The translations under genes were made by a program, and so were the position numbers. Of a DNA stretch of 64,000 bases, positions 1-11,157 are shown in pieces; position 1 is the stretch's first letter; each line of letters starts with the position of its first letter. The notes beneath the pieces were generated by a model. It was given only the letters and a program-made list of their open reading frames with translations, was not told the DNA's origin and made no database searches. The DNA comes from Agrypnia vestita (lineage: Eukaryota; Arthropoda; Insecta; Trichoptera; Phryganeidae): positions 1 to 64,000 of the forward strand of contig JADDOH010014788.1 of assembly GCA_016648135.1 (NCBI GenBank), in the 5' to 3' direction.

Positions 1-321
1 ATATACGAAGCAATTGATAGCTTGGTACTCACTCGGATAATCACTTGATAAGGCCCACAGATGTCTTATATGTTCGCAGCTGCCCGTCGCCCGAGCACCT
101 AAGTTTATAGAACACTCGTTAAAATTCTCGACCCTTCTGGATATTTCCAGACTCGATAGTGCTAGATTGGTCGGAAACGTTTCGAAGTATCTTAACGGTT
201 CTGAATCTTTCTCGACTATTCAGCTTTGTTCGGAAATATTATATTTATAATGTTAGAAATGGAATTAATGACAATAGCTGTCAAATTTTATATTATGTTT
301 GGCATGCCTAATAACTAATCC
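1..321. other. no recognisable feature
   Basis: AT-rich DNA with a more GC-balanced patch around 60-230. I see no open frame, splice-flanked exon or repeat ends that I can name. Confidence 0.4.
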
Positions 322-416
322 TCAAAGCCGAGGCTTTTGAGATGTGGCTCTATAGACGCATATCAAAAAAAATTCTTTCTACACCAAATATAATCATCAA
401 TAAGGAACCAATAGAA
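322..416 (+). pseudogene. LINE reverse-transcriptase C-terminal relic
   Basis: The + strand reads as a degraded copy of the segment EAFEMWxYRR found near the C-terminus of insect non-LTR retrotransposon polyproteins. The same motif occurs in better copies at 6251 and 22474. Only about 30 codons can be followed before the match is lost. It is a dead fragment. Confidence 0.5.
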
Positions 417-1010
417 AGTCACACAATATACCATGAGTGAACGAGTGTGGATCCATCTCAAGATGTAAGCAATGAGTGCGTTTCACAGAATGAGACCTTT
501 ATTCTCTAACCATGATTTCAGCCTGCAACTTAGAATGTGTATGGTTCGATGATATATTTTTTCCATTCTATTATATACACACTGACACGCACCATAACTA
601 TGCAACCAGATCGACAGGATGAACAATGAGAATACCAATCACTAACAACGTGTATGGTGAAAGAAAAAGAGATTATATTATGCCAAGAATCTTTAATAAA
701 TTAGATAAAAAATTCTTTGAGATGATGCAAGACAAAAACTCCATTAGCTTCAAAAAAGTACAAGCTAAAAGAATATATATAATATTAAAGCTATGTACCT
801 AATCTTATATTAATTTATAATTACATATCATGTATTACTTGTAAAAATCATGCAATACTCGATAATGACCTACACCGTAATCTTCATTATAAAATAAAAA
901 TTATTGTCAAATATTGAAGGCAACCATACCGTAAAACTGCTGTGCAGTTTGGCATATGTATAATGTATTAAGTATCAAAAAAAAATATGAAAAAAAAAAT
1001 ATGAGGTTGA
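417..1010. other. AT-rich DNA, nothing recognised
   Basis: Low-complexity AT-rich sequence without credible coding or repeat structure. The end near 980-1005 is A-rich. Confidence 0.4.
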
Positions 1011-1385
1011 GGCATGGATTAATCATTAATTAACCAATAATTAATCCGTATGTCGAGGCCTTTAAAAAGTATCTCTGAAGACGCATACTGAAGATTTCCT
1101 GGGTGAATAGATTTACGAATGTTGAAGTCTTCCGGAGTTAAGAAAAACACCGAAAAATGTTGCGGACTATCAAGATAAGAAGGCTTGAGTATCTCGGACA
1201 TATTATGAGAGGGCCAAAATATAGTCTAAACCAACTCTTCATCCAGGGAAAAATAAGTGGTAAAAGAAGCGTAGGAAGATGCCGCATTTCACGGGTGTAC
1301 AACTTAAGGGATTGGTACATTGATTTGTTCCGTGCGTCGGTGAATAGAGTCGTAATCGCCAATGTTATCGTAGACCTTCGATAGG
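1011..1385 (+). pseudogene. LINE reverse-transcriptase C-terminal relic
   Basis: Translation in two + frames gives the typical tail of an insect non-LTR retrotransposon ORF. First comes a degraded VEAFKKYLxRR segment, then from 1157 an open stretch with IKIRRLEYLGHIMRG, GKISGKRSVGR and NLRDWYIDLFR. The order matches the relics at 6251-6636 and 37516-37853, where YLGHVLRG and IEGRRGVGKR occupy the same places. A stop and a frame change separate the two parts, so it is a pseudogene. The 5' part of the element is absent, as expected for 5'-truncated retrotransposition. Confidence 0.7.
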
Positions 1386-2102
1386 AGATGACACTATAAG
1401 AAGAAGATTGGCATACGCGGTGGATGAAGGAGTTTTGTATAAGTTATGCGTGCGTGGAGAGAGAGCAGCTCTAGACGATTGGGATAATCAATGTAGTCCT
1501 GCAGTGTCTTAAAATGTAATATACGATTAGCACAAGCTTTTCTATATTCCAGGGTTTTCATACTGTGAAAGGCCGCTGCCTCCGGATAAAGGTCTAAATA
1601 TATACTGGGCTTAGCACTGAGGTAGCGAACAAACCTATTTTACTTGGTCTAATCCCGACATATACGTAATCTGATGTAGCTTCTACATCTGAGACGGATT
1701 CATCTTAATGACTTCGAACAAACGCTTGGCATTTTATTTGAATTTTGAAAGGATTTTTGAAGTATATACGGGTTATTAGTATGAAATCTAGTGTGCTGAA
1801 GGCTTGAATGGACTCAAAGAATAATTTGATGGCTTGAATAAAATTTAGTCAATCCTGTTTGATTAAAAAATACGCAGAATATTTCACGAGTATAAACCAA
1901 GTTCTTACAATTTGCTTTATTGTGTTGGCCTTGCCCCTGAAGTATCTTGTTGTATATTGAGTATACAGTTAGTCGAAAATCTTGGTCTTATTTTGGTGTA
2001 CTCGTCAATTTCTTTCTTATAGTGGAAAAAATTAAACAAATATTTTACAATTTTTGGCCAAAATCAACACAGTTATAATGCCTCACCATCCGCATTCGCC
2101 GG
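1386..2102. other. no recognisable feature
   Basis: AT-rich DNA without convincing coding content or repeat boundaries. Confidence 0.35.
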
Positions 2103-2145
2103 TCTTTTTCATTTTGAGAAATTTCATTTCTCAAAATGAAAAAGA
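2103..2145. repeat. perfect 20-bp inverted repeat with 3-nt loop
   Basis: The arms 2103-2122 and 2126-2145 are exact reverse complements separated by three bases. The RNA or single strand would form a tight hairpin. No family assignment. Confidence 0.8.
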
Positions 2146-2305
2146 AGACATGAAAAGATAGAAAATGGCGTTTCAGAAGTGCTATAAAGATTGGAAGAAG
2201 CGCTGCAACAAGTTTATAGTATCTGATGGAAACAACTTTAAATATAAAAATAACAATTATGTTAATTACAGATTTTTGAGAAACTAACATAAAATTCCGG
2301 GTATT

Positions 2306-2605
2306 TTTACTCCCTCGTGGCGTCTGCTTGCTTGCTTGACGAATAAACTTTGGATCGAGTTTTAACCCTTTTCCCGTGATCCAATCGAGCTGAAACTTTG
2401 CAAGCAGACTCGTAGTTACGATCAAGAAGATCTTTCAAATTTTCGTTAAAAAAAATAATAATTATAGTATAATTTTGGATTTTTCCAATTTTTAATGGTT
2501 TTTTCATACAAGTTGTATGGAGATTCCGACGCATATGGTAGACACGAAACCAGAAAATGAGAAAGGGAGTATTGTTAAAACTTGGTTTTTATGGATTACT
2601 TTATT
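2306..2605 (+). repeat. dispersed repeat R1, copy 1
   Basis: This copy shares with 33298-33600, 42120-42605 (reverse), 42885-43095 (reverse) and 53785-54200 a run containing GGCGTCTGCTTGCTTG, CCCGTGATCCAATCGAGCTG and GGTAGACACG. Copies are edged by ACTCCCTTT or AAAGGGAGT. An internal short palindrome around AACTTAGTAAGTT is kept in several copies and reduced here. No ORF is conserved. Probably a non-autonomous transposable element of unknown class. Confidence 0.65.
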
Positions 2606-2935
2606 TTACTTCTTTTTTGTCTTGTTCAAAATGAACAACGGTCTGATTTTTTCTTCGCAGCCTTCTACAACCCATGCGATTGGCTCTTCATTTTTCTCAG
2701 AATTTATACTTTTTACAGTAAGGTAGATATAATGGCCACCTGATTCATAATGGGCAGCTTACTTATTTGAAACCGAGAACTTACGTGAGTTGTGTGGGAA
2801 CTGCTAAGGAAAGTCCTCCCGTACGGTGTGGTGTAATGTAACGTATGTTGTAAATAAACAAGAAGCCAAGCCAAAGTGCTTCATAATTTCTATTCTCTTG
2901 TCTATACAGCAGCTATATTTATAAGAAAATTTCAG

Positions 2936-3190
2936 AATATGTTGAGGATGTTTAAAATTTGTAACAACACAATACTGTATTTTATCCCCTTATTCTCAGG
3001 AGGACATCATTTATCAAGATATATTATAGATGTCTCATAGAGACGAAGGTTTTTTATATGGGAAAGTGGGTGTGAAAAACTCTTTTGGTGTTTTACATCA
3101 CCATATCACTTCACACAAACTAACGTTCATCAACTCCACCTATGATAGACTACCACACATATCAAAAATTGAAATAATTATCCGTCGTAT
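2936..3190. repeat. foldback-family arm
   Basis: Shares the motifs ATATATTATAGATGTCTCATAGAGACGA, split here by small changes, and CTATGATAGACTACCACA with the palindromic element at 48000-48470. Only one arm is clear in this copy. Confidence 0.5.
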
Positions 3191-4216
3191 TCCAGTGTAA
3201 ATTTGAATTGAAACAGAATGTCATTTACATATAAAAAGAATATTGCTTAAAAAAAACTAAAATACGAAAAAAGATAGCTCATCACCAACGGTGATTTTCG
3301 GGGATGACGAATTTCAACCACAGATGGCCGTAGTACAAGACAAACTGATCGCTTAAGCCAGCCATACGATAGGTCGCAAGATGAATAGCTTCATCTCTAC
3401 GAGACATCTGTAACACATCTTGAAAAAAGATTATGTCTAGACGTGATATTGCTCCTCTCGTGTGGGATTTACAACAAAACATTGCCATATTGAAACTATA
3501 GGTGGTTACAGCAAGTTAAAGCGACATAATAGATGAGTCAATCAGCCGGAAAGGGAGGGAAGGGATGAGCAAGGGTGGAATGTGAATGGGATGAACTGAA
3601 GTCAAGATAAAATATAACAATACCTCCTAACGGAAATATGTATGACACAACGATACCCGCGGCGTCCGTCCATCGAATATCTCGGATAACAAAAGCTTTT
3701 GTTAAAAGCCTGAAAGCTGTATATAATCAGTACATAATATAAGAGATATATTTGTGTATACTGTACACGCGTAGATTTTTAATAAATTTTTGTCATATTT
3801 TATAAATTTGTGTACAAACCCTAACATATAGATTTATGTCATCGCAAAAAAAATTATAGAACTTTATAGAACAACTTCGTTACATAACTGCGTTTGTAAA
3901 AAACGCATCATTCGATCATTTTTTCATCGACTTTAGTTGTAAAATAGGTCACCACGAAAAGCCCTTTTAATTTAATGGGATAATATATAGTTTACGTCCA
4001 CTCTGAAAAACCATTCTTTATATTGGGGAAGGAATTTTTTAATTTAGATTAATAGTTTCGTAGATTACCTCATAGATCCAAACTTACAAATTTTATTTAT
4101 TTACAAAACAAATACAAAATTCTAATAATGCATAGATTTCCTACTGCGTATAAATTAAAAAGTGTTGTATCAAAAAAATTAAGACTGTAACATGGACTTC
4201 AAAAAACTCTACAAAG
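3191..4216. other. no recognisable feature
   Basis: Mixed-composition DNA around 3280-3670, AT-rich after that. Short open frames exist but have no recognisable motif, so none is called. Confidence 0.35.
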
Positions 4217-4671
4217 TGTCCACAAAATTCGAGTAGCGTGGGAAGTCATGGAAAATATATTTCACTTTGGAACAATACTATGAACTGCTCTAGCACCTTC
4301 CACCATACTCTCGTATTATCTACAATATTCGGAAGACGCCAGAAACAGCCTAGAAGTGATGGGAACCTTCTCCTAAACATTAGAAAGGAAAAAAATCTTC
4401 TCGAAAGAACGGCGTATCGCTTACTTAGTACTTAAAGAGAGACCGACAGCTACGCAGGAGACTTGACATTTCGATAGATGCGAAATGAGTCGCAAGAACT
4501 CTTACCGATAGTGGTGAAATAAATAAGCGCGACCTCTTTCATATAATTGAATGTTCAAGCGAGTGATAAATAAAGTGTTATCCAGCGATAATAAAGTGTT
4601 TAGAGTCGAGTGATAAATTTCGAAATAGTGTGATTTAAAGAATAGTTGTTTTCAAAGCCATGATTCGTGAC
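4217..4671 (+). repeat. LTR-like fragment (TGTC...TGACA family)
   Basis: Begins TGTCC and ends CGTGACA. Near its 3' end it holds CCAGCGATAATAAAGTGTT followed by GTGATAAAT and GAAATAGTGT. The same ordered block recurs at 18332-18672, 51046-51638 and on the other strand at 15122-15600. The terminal TG..CA inverted dinucleotides and the terminal sharing suggest solo or broken LTRs. No flanking duplication or internal retrovirus-like ORF was found, so the class is inferred. Confidence 0.45.
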
Positions 4672-5184
4672 AATACTTTGGTGATATTGATGGTTACTTA
4701 TTCCTATCCATTCCCCTTATACGTAACACTGAGAGAATTAAGATTATCGCGCGTAAAAGTTGTGCAGAAGAGGAAAACAGTTACTTGCTGGTTGCCGCTG
4801 TATTACTATTCCATAAATAAGGATTACAAAGATACTTGTAAAGTTGATATATATTATGCACTGTTTAATGTAGGTTAAGCGAATTCCCAAGACATTGAGT
4901 AATCAGGACCAGCCGGCGGCAGGGCATGTAAAGAAACGAGGAGGGCGCGCAGCGCACTCATCTCTAGTTCGTCCTGGCGGCCAGTCCGGCAAGTTCTGTT
5001 ATCGGCTGGAAAATCGCAATGAAAACTTTTATATTTTTTATAATTATTAGCTGTAATCAAAAATGATGGCACTTTTACATAATTTTTAGGAAAAAATAAA
5101 TTTTCGAAAAAAAATTTTTGGAAAAAATTTATCAGAAAAAATTTTTTTTTTCGTAAAATAGAATTTCAGAAAAAAAAATACTAT
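4672..5184. other. no recognisable feature
   Basis: Contains a GC-richer patch near 4900-5000 and an A/T homopolymer-rich patch near 5085-5180. No supported gene. Confidence 0.35.
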
Positions 5185-5278
5185 ATAGAAGTTACGGACG
5201 TTAAATGAAGTTACGGAGACAGAGAGGAAGAAAGATGGACGGACGGAGGGATAAGCAACGAAATTATTATAATTGGGA
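5185..5278 (-). mobile_element. Helitron family 2, 5'-end fragment
   Basis: On the - strand it starts TCCCAATTATAATAATTTCG next to a host A, the TC start expected of a Helitron. It continues into the GTCC/CTGTC-rich block shared with copies at 16436, 27501 and 58394. The 3' hairpin and CTAG end are missing. Confidence 0.5.
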
Positions 5279-5445
5279 TTGGGATTGTGCACAACGCGAT
5301 TCGCTAGTACCTACAGAATAAATAATGAAATACGGAATAAAGTGGTGACGGGACAGGGGTGAAAGGGGGTGTGGATGCGATACCAAGTGTGAACTGTATT
5401 TCGATAAGGTAGGAAAAGGAAACACGGAACAGCCGAAACTTACCG

Positions 5446-5655
5446 CCTTGGGAATGATTTCTTCTTCTCCTGGAATCACTGCGATATTTAACTTGAGGCT
5501 CTTTGCACACTTCAAACTTCGCGAAATATTGCTTGCGAAAGAGTTCGATAAACATGCGACACAAAATACTTGATGCTCGAAGATAACTTTGACGATTCTC
5601 TTGTCACAACAACAGCGAACGCTGCTGCTCACATGACGAAAGATTTTCAACTATA
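5446..5655 (-). CDS. possible exon, unidentified
   Basis: On the - strand a pyrimidine-rich tract and AG (near 5655) are followed by about 200 nt open in one frame. That stretch ends at CCCAAGGCG directly before GTAAGT, a good donor. The frame encodes a basic, cysteine-containing stretch with VFCVACLSNSF and ends near VIPGEEEIIPKA. I recognise no domain. A second frame also stays partly open, so coding status is uncertain. It could equally be chance or an old element. Confidence 0.2.
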
Positions 5656-5824
5656 TTTGGTATAGGGCGAAGAGAAGGAGGGATGGGGGAGATTGACGTC
5701 ACATGCCGGACTCGCGTCACGAGAACCAAAATACCAGGAATAGGCAAATACGGAACACAACGGAGATTTTGGTTAGGATCTGAAATATAATAATAATAAT
5801 AACCTCCTTTATAATTCCCCGCCT

Positions 5825-6960
5825 AGCTTATGTGGATAACCATATATCTAACGTTACTGCTCTGCGCCGCTCTAAATGTCGGCCAATTGAGGACATGATC
5901 GTGGAAGCGAGATTGAGATGGACGCGACATGTGGAAGCGGGTCTTATATGGGGAGACAGTGGGCAGGCGAAAGGCCGTAGGATAGAAGAAAAGGTATAAA
6001 GACTGTCTCCGAGAATCGCTGCGCCTGTGTGGAGCACCTGAGAACTGGGAGCAGCTGGCACAAGATCGTGTGAGCTCGAGGAGAGTTTGCTCTCGGGCTG
6101 ATGGTGTTGCCGTGGCCAGACGAGTAAAAATTGAGTAGCGAGCCAAAACCATGCGTCAACGGGACCGACCAACGCAACCTGACCGCTTCCTCTGTGAAGT
6201 ATGCGGGAGAAAGTGCGCCTATAGGGCTATTTTCACATCGCAAAGCTCATGAACCGGCTGGAGGCGTTCGAAATGTGGATACCTCGGAGAATGCTCCAGA
6301 TACCCTGGACGGATATGGTCAGCAACACAAGAGTTCTTCAAAGAGCTAGAGTGAATAGAGAGTTGCTGACAAATATCAAAATCCGAAAGGTATCGTATTT
6401 GGGTCATGTGCTCAGAGGAGAAAAATACGAATTGCTCCACCTGATTCTTATGGGCAAGATAGAGGGTCGTAGAGGTGTTGGAAAGAGATAAATTTCCTGG
6501 CTCCGCAATATACGCGACTGGACGGGCATAAGAAGTGTTGGAGAGCTGTTTCGTGCTGCCCAGGACAGGGACGCTTTCTCTCGGGTGATAGTCAACGTTG
6601 GGGGGACCTGACATGACACCAAAAGAAGAAAAGAAGAAAGCTCATTAGGCGCAGTAACAACTAAGTCAGAATGGCGAGGGGATCCTCGATCTCGAAGCCC
6701 GGCTACAACATGTGGATAAGCGGTTAAGCACCTGACGTCGGCGTTAAAGGTCGACTAATGAGAGCAGACCCATCGCTTACCTAGGACCGTTTTATAACCA
6801 AATGCTCCTATATCGGTCCTACTCATTCGCCGCCAGGTTGGCATTTTTTAATGCTAAAGACAACCGTGCAATCCAGCACTACAAAGCAAAATTGGGCCGC
6901 ACGGCTGCCATCCAAAATTTTGCCCGCGTTGTCCCGTCAGTTCACTTCTTTATTATTTAA
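5825..6960 (+). pseudogene. LINE-A C-terminal relic with CCHH zinc finger, split by LINE-B
   Basis: Degraded tail of a non-LTR retrotransposon ORF. Readable pieces in order are RLRWTRHVE, KDCLRESLRLCG, APENWEQLAQDR, and a final FLCEVCGRKC...SHRKAH zinc finger with C-x2-C and H-x3-H spacing. The stop TAG falls immediately after the second LINE-B target-site duplication (6637-6645). Internal stops and frame changes show that it is dead. The downstream part to about 6960 is taken as its 3' UTR, and that limit is approximate. Confidence 0.7.
6251..6636 (+). mobile_element. LINE-B, 5'-truncated insertion with 9-bp target duplication
   Basis: A 386-bp fragment flanked by identical AAAGCTCAT at 6242-6250 and 6637-6645. 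It reads NRLEAFEMWIPRRMLQIPW, SYLGHVLRGEKYELLHL, GKIEGRRGVGKR, one stop, SWLRNIRDWTGI, and a terminal VNVGGT then stop. It ends in a GAA-rich tail, like the relic at 37516-37853. It is the C-terminus of a reverse-transcriptase polyprotein and is non-functional because of truncation. Confidence 0.85.
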
Positions 6961-7734
6961 AAATATACATAAACCACCAAAATATTTCAATACAATAAAT
7001 AATATTTCAATACATTAACATGATCTATAAGCACATATAAAACACAAAGTTTATAAAAACAATAAATTAAAGGTCGACTAGCGGTTAATCTTCCAAGTGA
7101 GACATATTTTTATACATACATACATATAATGAATTTGTTTAGAAATATTAAACCTATTCGATAAGCCCACCTAATGTAATTTTTTTTTCACACTTAATAT
7201 TCTACATTTTTTTGAAAACTGTTGTCAAAGTTCTGAATATTAAATTTAAAAAGAAATCTCTCAGAAAAATCTACTTCATATATATTTATTTATATTTAGA
7301 AATTTATAATATCTCAGATGTATTAAAGTATTTCCATATTTTTAGAAAGCCTTTCAAATATTTGTTTACTTCAACATTAAACGTAAATATTTTTTTATAC
7401 AGGTTTGGATATATATTTTTTTAAATAGAGATGCATACTCGGAATACATCTCACATCAATATTCTTTCTGTCTTCAAATGAAGCTTAGTTTATTTTAGCT
7501 ATAAAATTTTATTTTATAAATAAAGCACGCTTATATAGAGAATTACTAAAAGTGGAGATTTTTTAAATGGCCATAGTACTAAGAGCAATCACAGTGTTTG
7601 CGTATGTCAAAAGCAGGGGATGGATATTAGCAATTTGTGTATGTGTCAAACCTAAGTATAACTTATTGAATGGAATTGTGATGAGAGAGTTTAAAATTAT
7701 TAATAAAGTGATTTTATTAATAATTTTAAAAATT
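6961..7734. other. AT-rich DNA, nothing recognised
   Basis: Very AT-rich. A 70-codon open frame at 7212-7424 is of low-complexity composition and is not called. Confidence 0.4.
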
Positions 7735-8055
7735 TAAAGCACTTACTTTGTGGTTAGACACCTTAAAAAAATGTTATTACTGTTTGTATAAAACCACTAA
7801 AAATTACTATTTTGTCTAATGGTTTCGACACATAACCCATCTCTTCGTCATGATAACCACTACACTAGCATGTAAATATCCCTACACACCACACCATAGT
7901 ATTATTTACCAATACCTTCACAAAATACTCTTCACATGAACATGGTGTGTTGTGTTTGTTCTGATGAAGAGACGGGTTACATCTCGAAACTGGTTATCAA
8001 AAAAGCATTTTTTAGTGGTTATATACTAACGTGAATAACATTTTGTTAAAGCGAT
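7735..8055. repeat. Penelope-like repeat with inverted hammerhead arms
   Basis: Two inverted arms. Each holds a CTGANGA...GAAAC hairpin core (+ strand at 7961-7990; a degraded core on the - strand near 7800-7860). Outer motifs such as CTTTGTGGTTAGACA and CACTAAAAA are shared with 40195-40510 and 50055-50275. The Penelope-like assignment rests on the known presence of hammerhead motifs in the pseudo-LTRs of such elements. No reverse transcriptase is seen here. Confidence 0.5.
7955..8000 (+). ncRNA. degenerate hammerhead ribozyme core
   Basis: CTGATGA at 7961-7967, then an AGAGAC/ATCTC hairpin, then GAAAC at 7986-7990. Stem I and the cleavage triplet are not well kept, so it is probably inactive. 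Confidence 0.45.
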
Positions 8056-8727
8056 TATGTTAAATAATATATTAAACCAGTTGAAAAATACCAAGTTCTT
8101 AAATTATACAGAAATCCACTTTTATTTTTTTATAATAATAACGAGATACGTATTATATTTCAGGATTTAATATCTCTGTTATGGAAATATTGCCTTAAAA
8201 TTGGCATTCCAATCCAAATGTTGTGTACATTACAAAACACAGTGTCTCCCACTCGATTGACAGTTATTTTAATAAAACAGTTATTAGCATTAAAAATGAT
8301 CTCTATGATATGATACTCGAAGTTGTCAACCTACCCAAGAAGCGAACCTTTGACAAAATGAATGTTAAACGCGCCAAATGAATTTCCCCTCAGCTCATTA
8401 AACTGCCAGGGAACGGCTGGCATTATTAATATCGGATTGGCATGCTGGAGATGGAACGCTCTGAATTTCGAAATTGCCGATATTAATGGACCGCCAAGGA
8501 TTCCAATCAGAATAAAACCACCCACGGCTCGAGAATTCGGGAATCCCGTGAGCTCAAAGTTACCAGATGTTTAAAGTCATTTGTCCAATTAAATTATTTG
8601 ATTTTTCCGTAAAAGCGCCGACTAGAATAATTATTAGGTTTTACATTTCAATTTAACGAAGAGAGTAACACTATTTGACCTATAGGAACTATTTGAGTAA
8701 AATCATTGGACCGAATTTACTTATATA
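8056..8727. other. no recognisable feature
   Basis: Contains a GC-balanced patch at 8330-8575 with overlapping open frames on both strands (64 and 70 codons). Neither has a recognisable motif or good splice context. Confidence 0.35.
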
Positions 8728-8936
8728 TTAGCAGTAACCCGTAAAAAATGACGAAACATTGGTTCGCGTCTTTGCTTAGCCCTAGTATATATTTATAGCA
8801 TCTTTTTGGTGGTCTACGGAGAGGCGGCCGTAGCCACATGCGTTAATCGGCCGGTTCGAGTTTGGTGGCCTGGGGCTCAAGCCCCATTTCCGGCCGTTTT
8901 TATAACCGTGAATTCGAACGAAATTACGGACGCTAC
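8728..8936 (-). mobile_element. Helitron family 2 copy, 3' end decayed
   Basis: Left edge is a decayed CTAG (TTAG 8728-8731) followed by the hairpin half ACCCGT..ATGACG and TTGGTTCGCGTC. The middle holds the GCGGCCGTAGC...GGCTCAAGCCCC block. After ATTACGGACG the consensus is lost, so the 5' end is missing. Confidence 0.55.
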
Positions 8937-9094
8937 CCTGGCTTGAGTAAATCACATAGATTAATTATGACCTTACCGGGAATCGAATTCGGAACCTTCG
9001 GTGTGGGAAGCCAGTGTCGTACTCACTGGGCTACAGGGACGCCACAATTAGTGTGAATTGAAGAATGGTGCTCAAATTAAATTCATGTCCCGTG

Positions 9095-9164
9095 ACTTAA
9101 CAAATTTAATTAACAAAACTTTCATTGATTTTAAGTATTTTATTCGCCTGCCATGATCCCGTGA
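9095..9164 (+). repeat. LTR-like 3' end fragment
   Basis: Ends with CCCGTGACA after TTTTATTCGCCTGCC, resembling the CCTGTGACA and CGTGACA ends of the TGTC...TGACA family. It lies 22 bp before the mariner. Confidence 0.3.
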
Positions 9165-9186
9165 CAATATATCGTCGCTGTATATA

Positions 9187-10471
9187 TTAGGTCCTTACAT
9201 ATGAAATTGACGTTTTTCCGTACTGGCAAATTTGATCTCAAATATCTTCTCATTGGTTAGGAATTCCAAATCCAAATTTATACAGCTATTTACTCATGTA
9301 TTTGTGTTTTTAAAATAATAATTCATTTGTTTTTTCCTCAATTGTTTTTTTCTTTGCGTCACTCAGTTTATAAAATGAAAAACTTGAAATATCGCGTTAT
9401 TAAAGAGTACGAGTTCCACCGTGGCACCAGTGCTGCAGAAACGGCTCGAAGGATTAATGATGTGTATGGCGACGGTGCCGCAAAAGAAAACACAGTGCGT
9501 TTTTGGTTCCAACGTTTTCGTTCTGGAAATTTCGACCTGCAGAACAAGCCCCGTGGACGGCCGGAGACCAAAGTTGATAATGAAGAATTGAAGGCTATTG
9601 TGGAAGCGGATCCATCGCAAACCACATCCGAGTTAGCTGCAGGCTGCGGTGTTAGTGATAAAACTGTTTTAATCCACTTGAAGCAAATTGGTAAGGTGAA
9701 AAAGCTTGAAAGGTGGGTACCTCACGAATTGAGTGAAGCAAATCAACAAACGCGCGTTGACTGCTGCGTTGCATTACTCAACCGGCACAATAATGAAGGG
9801 ATTTTAAATCGAATCATTACCTGTGATGAAAAGTGGATCCTGTACGATAATCGGAAGCGCTCATCGCAATGGCTGAACCCTGCCGAACCAGCCAAACCAT
9901 GCCCCAAGCGAAAATTGACTCCAAAAAAGTTACTTGTGAGCGTTTGGTGGACTAGTGCTGGTGTCGTTCACTACAGCTTTCTTAAATCTGGCCAGACGAT
10001 TACGGCAGATGTCTATTGTCAGCAACTGCAAACCATGATGGAAAAGCTAGCTGCTAAACAACCGAGGCTGGTTAATCGCTCTAGGCCACTGCTGCTTCAT
10101 GATAACGCTAGACCACACACTGCACAACAGACGGCTACCAAATTAGAGGAGCTTCAATTGGAATGTCTAAGACATCCACCGTACTCTCCGGACCTTGCCC
10201 CAACAGATTACCATTTTTTTCGAAATTTGGATAACTTCTTGCAAAGGAAAAAATTCAACTCCGATGGGGCAGTCAAAACCGCCTTCAAAGATTTTATTGA
10301 TTCCCGTCCGAATGGTTTTTATAGTAAAGGGATCGATAAACTACCTATGAGATGGCAAAAGTGCATAGATATCAATGGTACATACTTTGATTAAATAAAT
10401 ATATTATAATAAAAAAAATCGGCTTTATGTTCCTCCCATACTATACGTCAATTTCATATGTAAGGACCTAA
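9187..10471 (+). mobile_element. mariner element, copy A, complete
   Basis: A 1285-bp element flanked by TA (9185-9186 and 10472-10473), the target duplication of Tc1/mariner elements. The terminal inverted repeats start TTAGGTCCTTACATATGAAA and are identical over 27 bp. It contains one intact transposase gene. The TTAGGT start and the protein resemble the cecropia subfamily of mariners, to which human Hsmar1 also belongs. Copy B at 55170-56454 has exactly the same length in the opposite orientation. Confidence 0.95.
9375..10394 (+). CDS. mariner transposase, copy A (339 aa)
   Basis: Cut-and-paste transposase that would bind the terminal inverted repeats and move the element into TA sites. 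I chose the ATG at 9375 because family members begin with this short basic lead. An in-frame ATG 16 codons upstream adds residues not seen in the family. An N-terminal paired-type helix-turn-helix region covers about residues 1-110, including a GRP-type linker (GRPETKVDNEEL) near 61-72. WVPHEL is at 114-119. The catalytic triad is D151, D243 and D278, with 34 residues between the last two (DD34D). YSPDLAP lies at 270-276. The length is normal and there are no stops. A possible AATAAA follows the stop codon directly. The protein differs from copy B at 12 of 339 positions, and all three catalytic residues are kept. Confidence 0.95.
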   Translation: MKNLKYRVIKEYEFHRGTSAAETARRINDVYGDGAAKENTVRFWFQRFRSGNFDLQNKPRGRPETKVDNEELKAIVEADPSQTTSELAAGCGVSDKTVLIHLKQIGKVKKLERWVPHELSEANQQTRVDCCVALLNRHNNEGILNRIITCDEKWILYDNRKRSSQWLNPAEPAKPCPKRKLTPKKLLVSVWWTSAGVVHYSFLKSGQTITADVYCQQLQTMMEKLAAKQPRLVNRSRPLLLHDNARPHTAQQTATKLEELQLECLRHPPYSPDLAPTDYHFFRNLDNFLQRKKFNSDGAVKTAFKDFIDSRPNGFYSKGIDKLPMRWQKCIDINGTYFD

Positions 10472-10473
10472 TA

Positions 10474-11157
10474 TAATAAAGCCAATGTGCCGTTTAGTAC
10501 ATTCTGAGATAAACGAAGCAATTGGTCAATTTTTCATATAATTAATGGAGATATATTAAAAAAACATTTCTGTTCATCTGCAAAGTTTGCCTAGTATTTA
10601 TTTAAAATATTTTTTTATAGATCTAGTCCGTGCAATTATTTTCAAAACAGTTTCAATCGTTTATCTCAGAATGTACTAAAACGGCTCATAGGCTTAATTA
10701 TATACACAGCAAGATATGTGATATAAACACAACTCAAATAAAATGATTAAAACCTTAAAAAAATATTTTTCAAGTGTCTGCAATGTTTTAATATTTTTAT
10801 TTGACCTGTATCAAAGCGAACGAATTTTTAATAATTCAATTCCCAACGTATTTGCTACTGTTATGAGACTTTTATTATAAAATATAGAGGCTTTTACAAT
10901 AAAATAAATACATAAAACACATATTAGATATAAAGATTGCTAGCAACAACATAATAAAAACAAAAAATCACCGAGATTTATATTATCGATACAATAAAAT
11001 TTTGTAGGCAATCTTGTGTTTCTAGAAGGTTCTTGTATATTAATCATGTTTAAAAATGTAGAGCGGTCAGTCACATTATTTAGTATTTTGAAGTGAAAAA
11101 TAAATCGGATATTTTTTGTCTGTTTAATATCGTTTGTAAATTAAAAGTACTGACTTA
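10474..11157. other. AT-rich DNA, nothing recognised
   Basis: AT-rich. The phrases near 10497-10520 and 10662-10690 (ACATTCTGAGATAAACGA and its complement) form an inverted repeat about 160 bp apart. No gene is seen. Confidence 0.35.

Noticed and set aside
5823..6243. Open frames of 99-114 codons on the - strand
   Set aside because: Antisense to the LINE-A relic, whose + strand motifs (zinc finger, EQLAQDR) are clear.
9363..9625. Open frames antisense to the mariner transposase (and their mirror at 56021-56278)
   Set aside because: Shadows of a well-supported coding region, with no independent motif.
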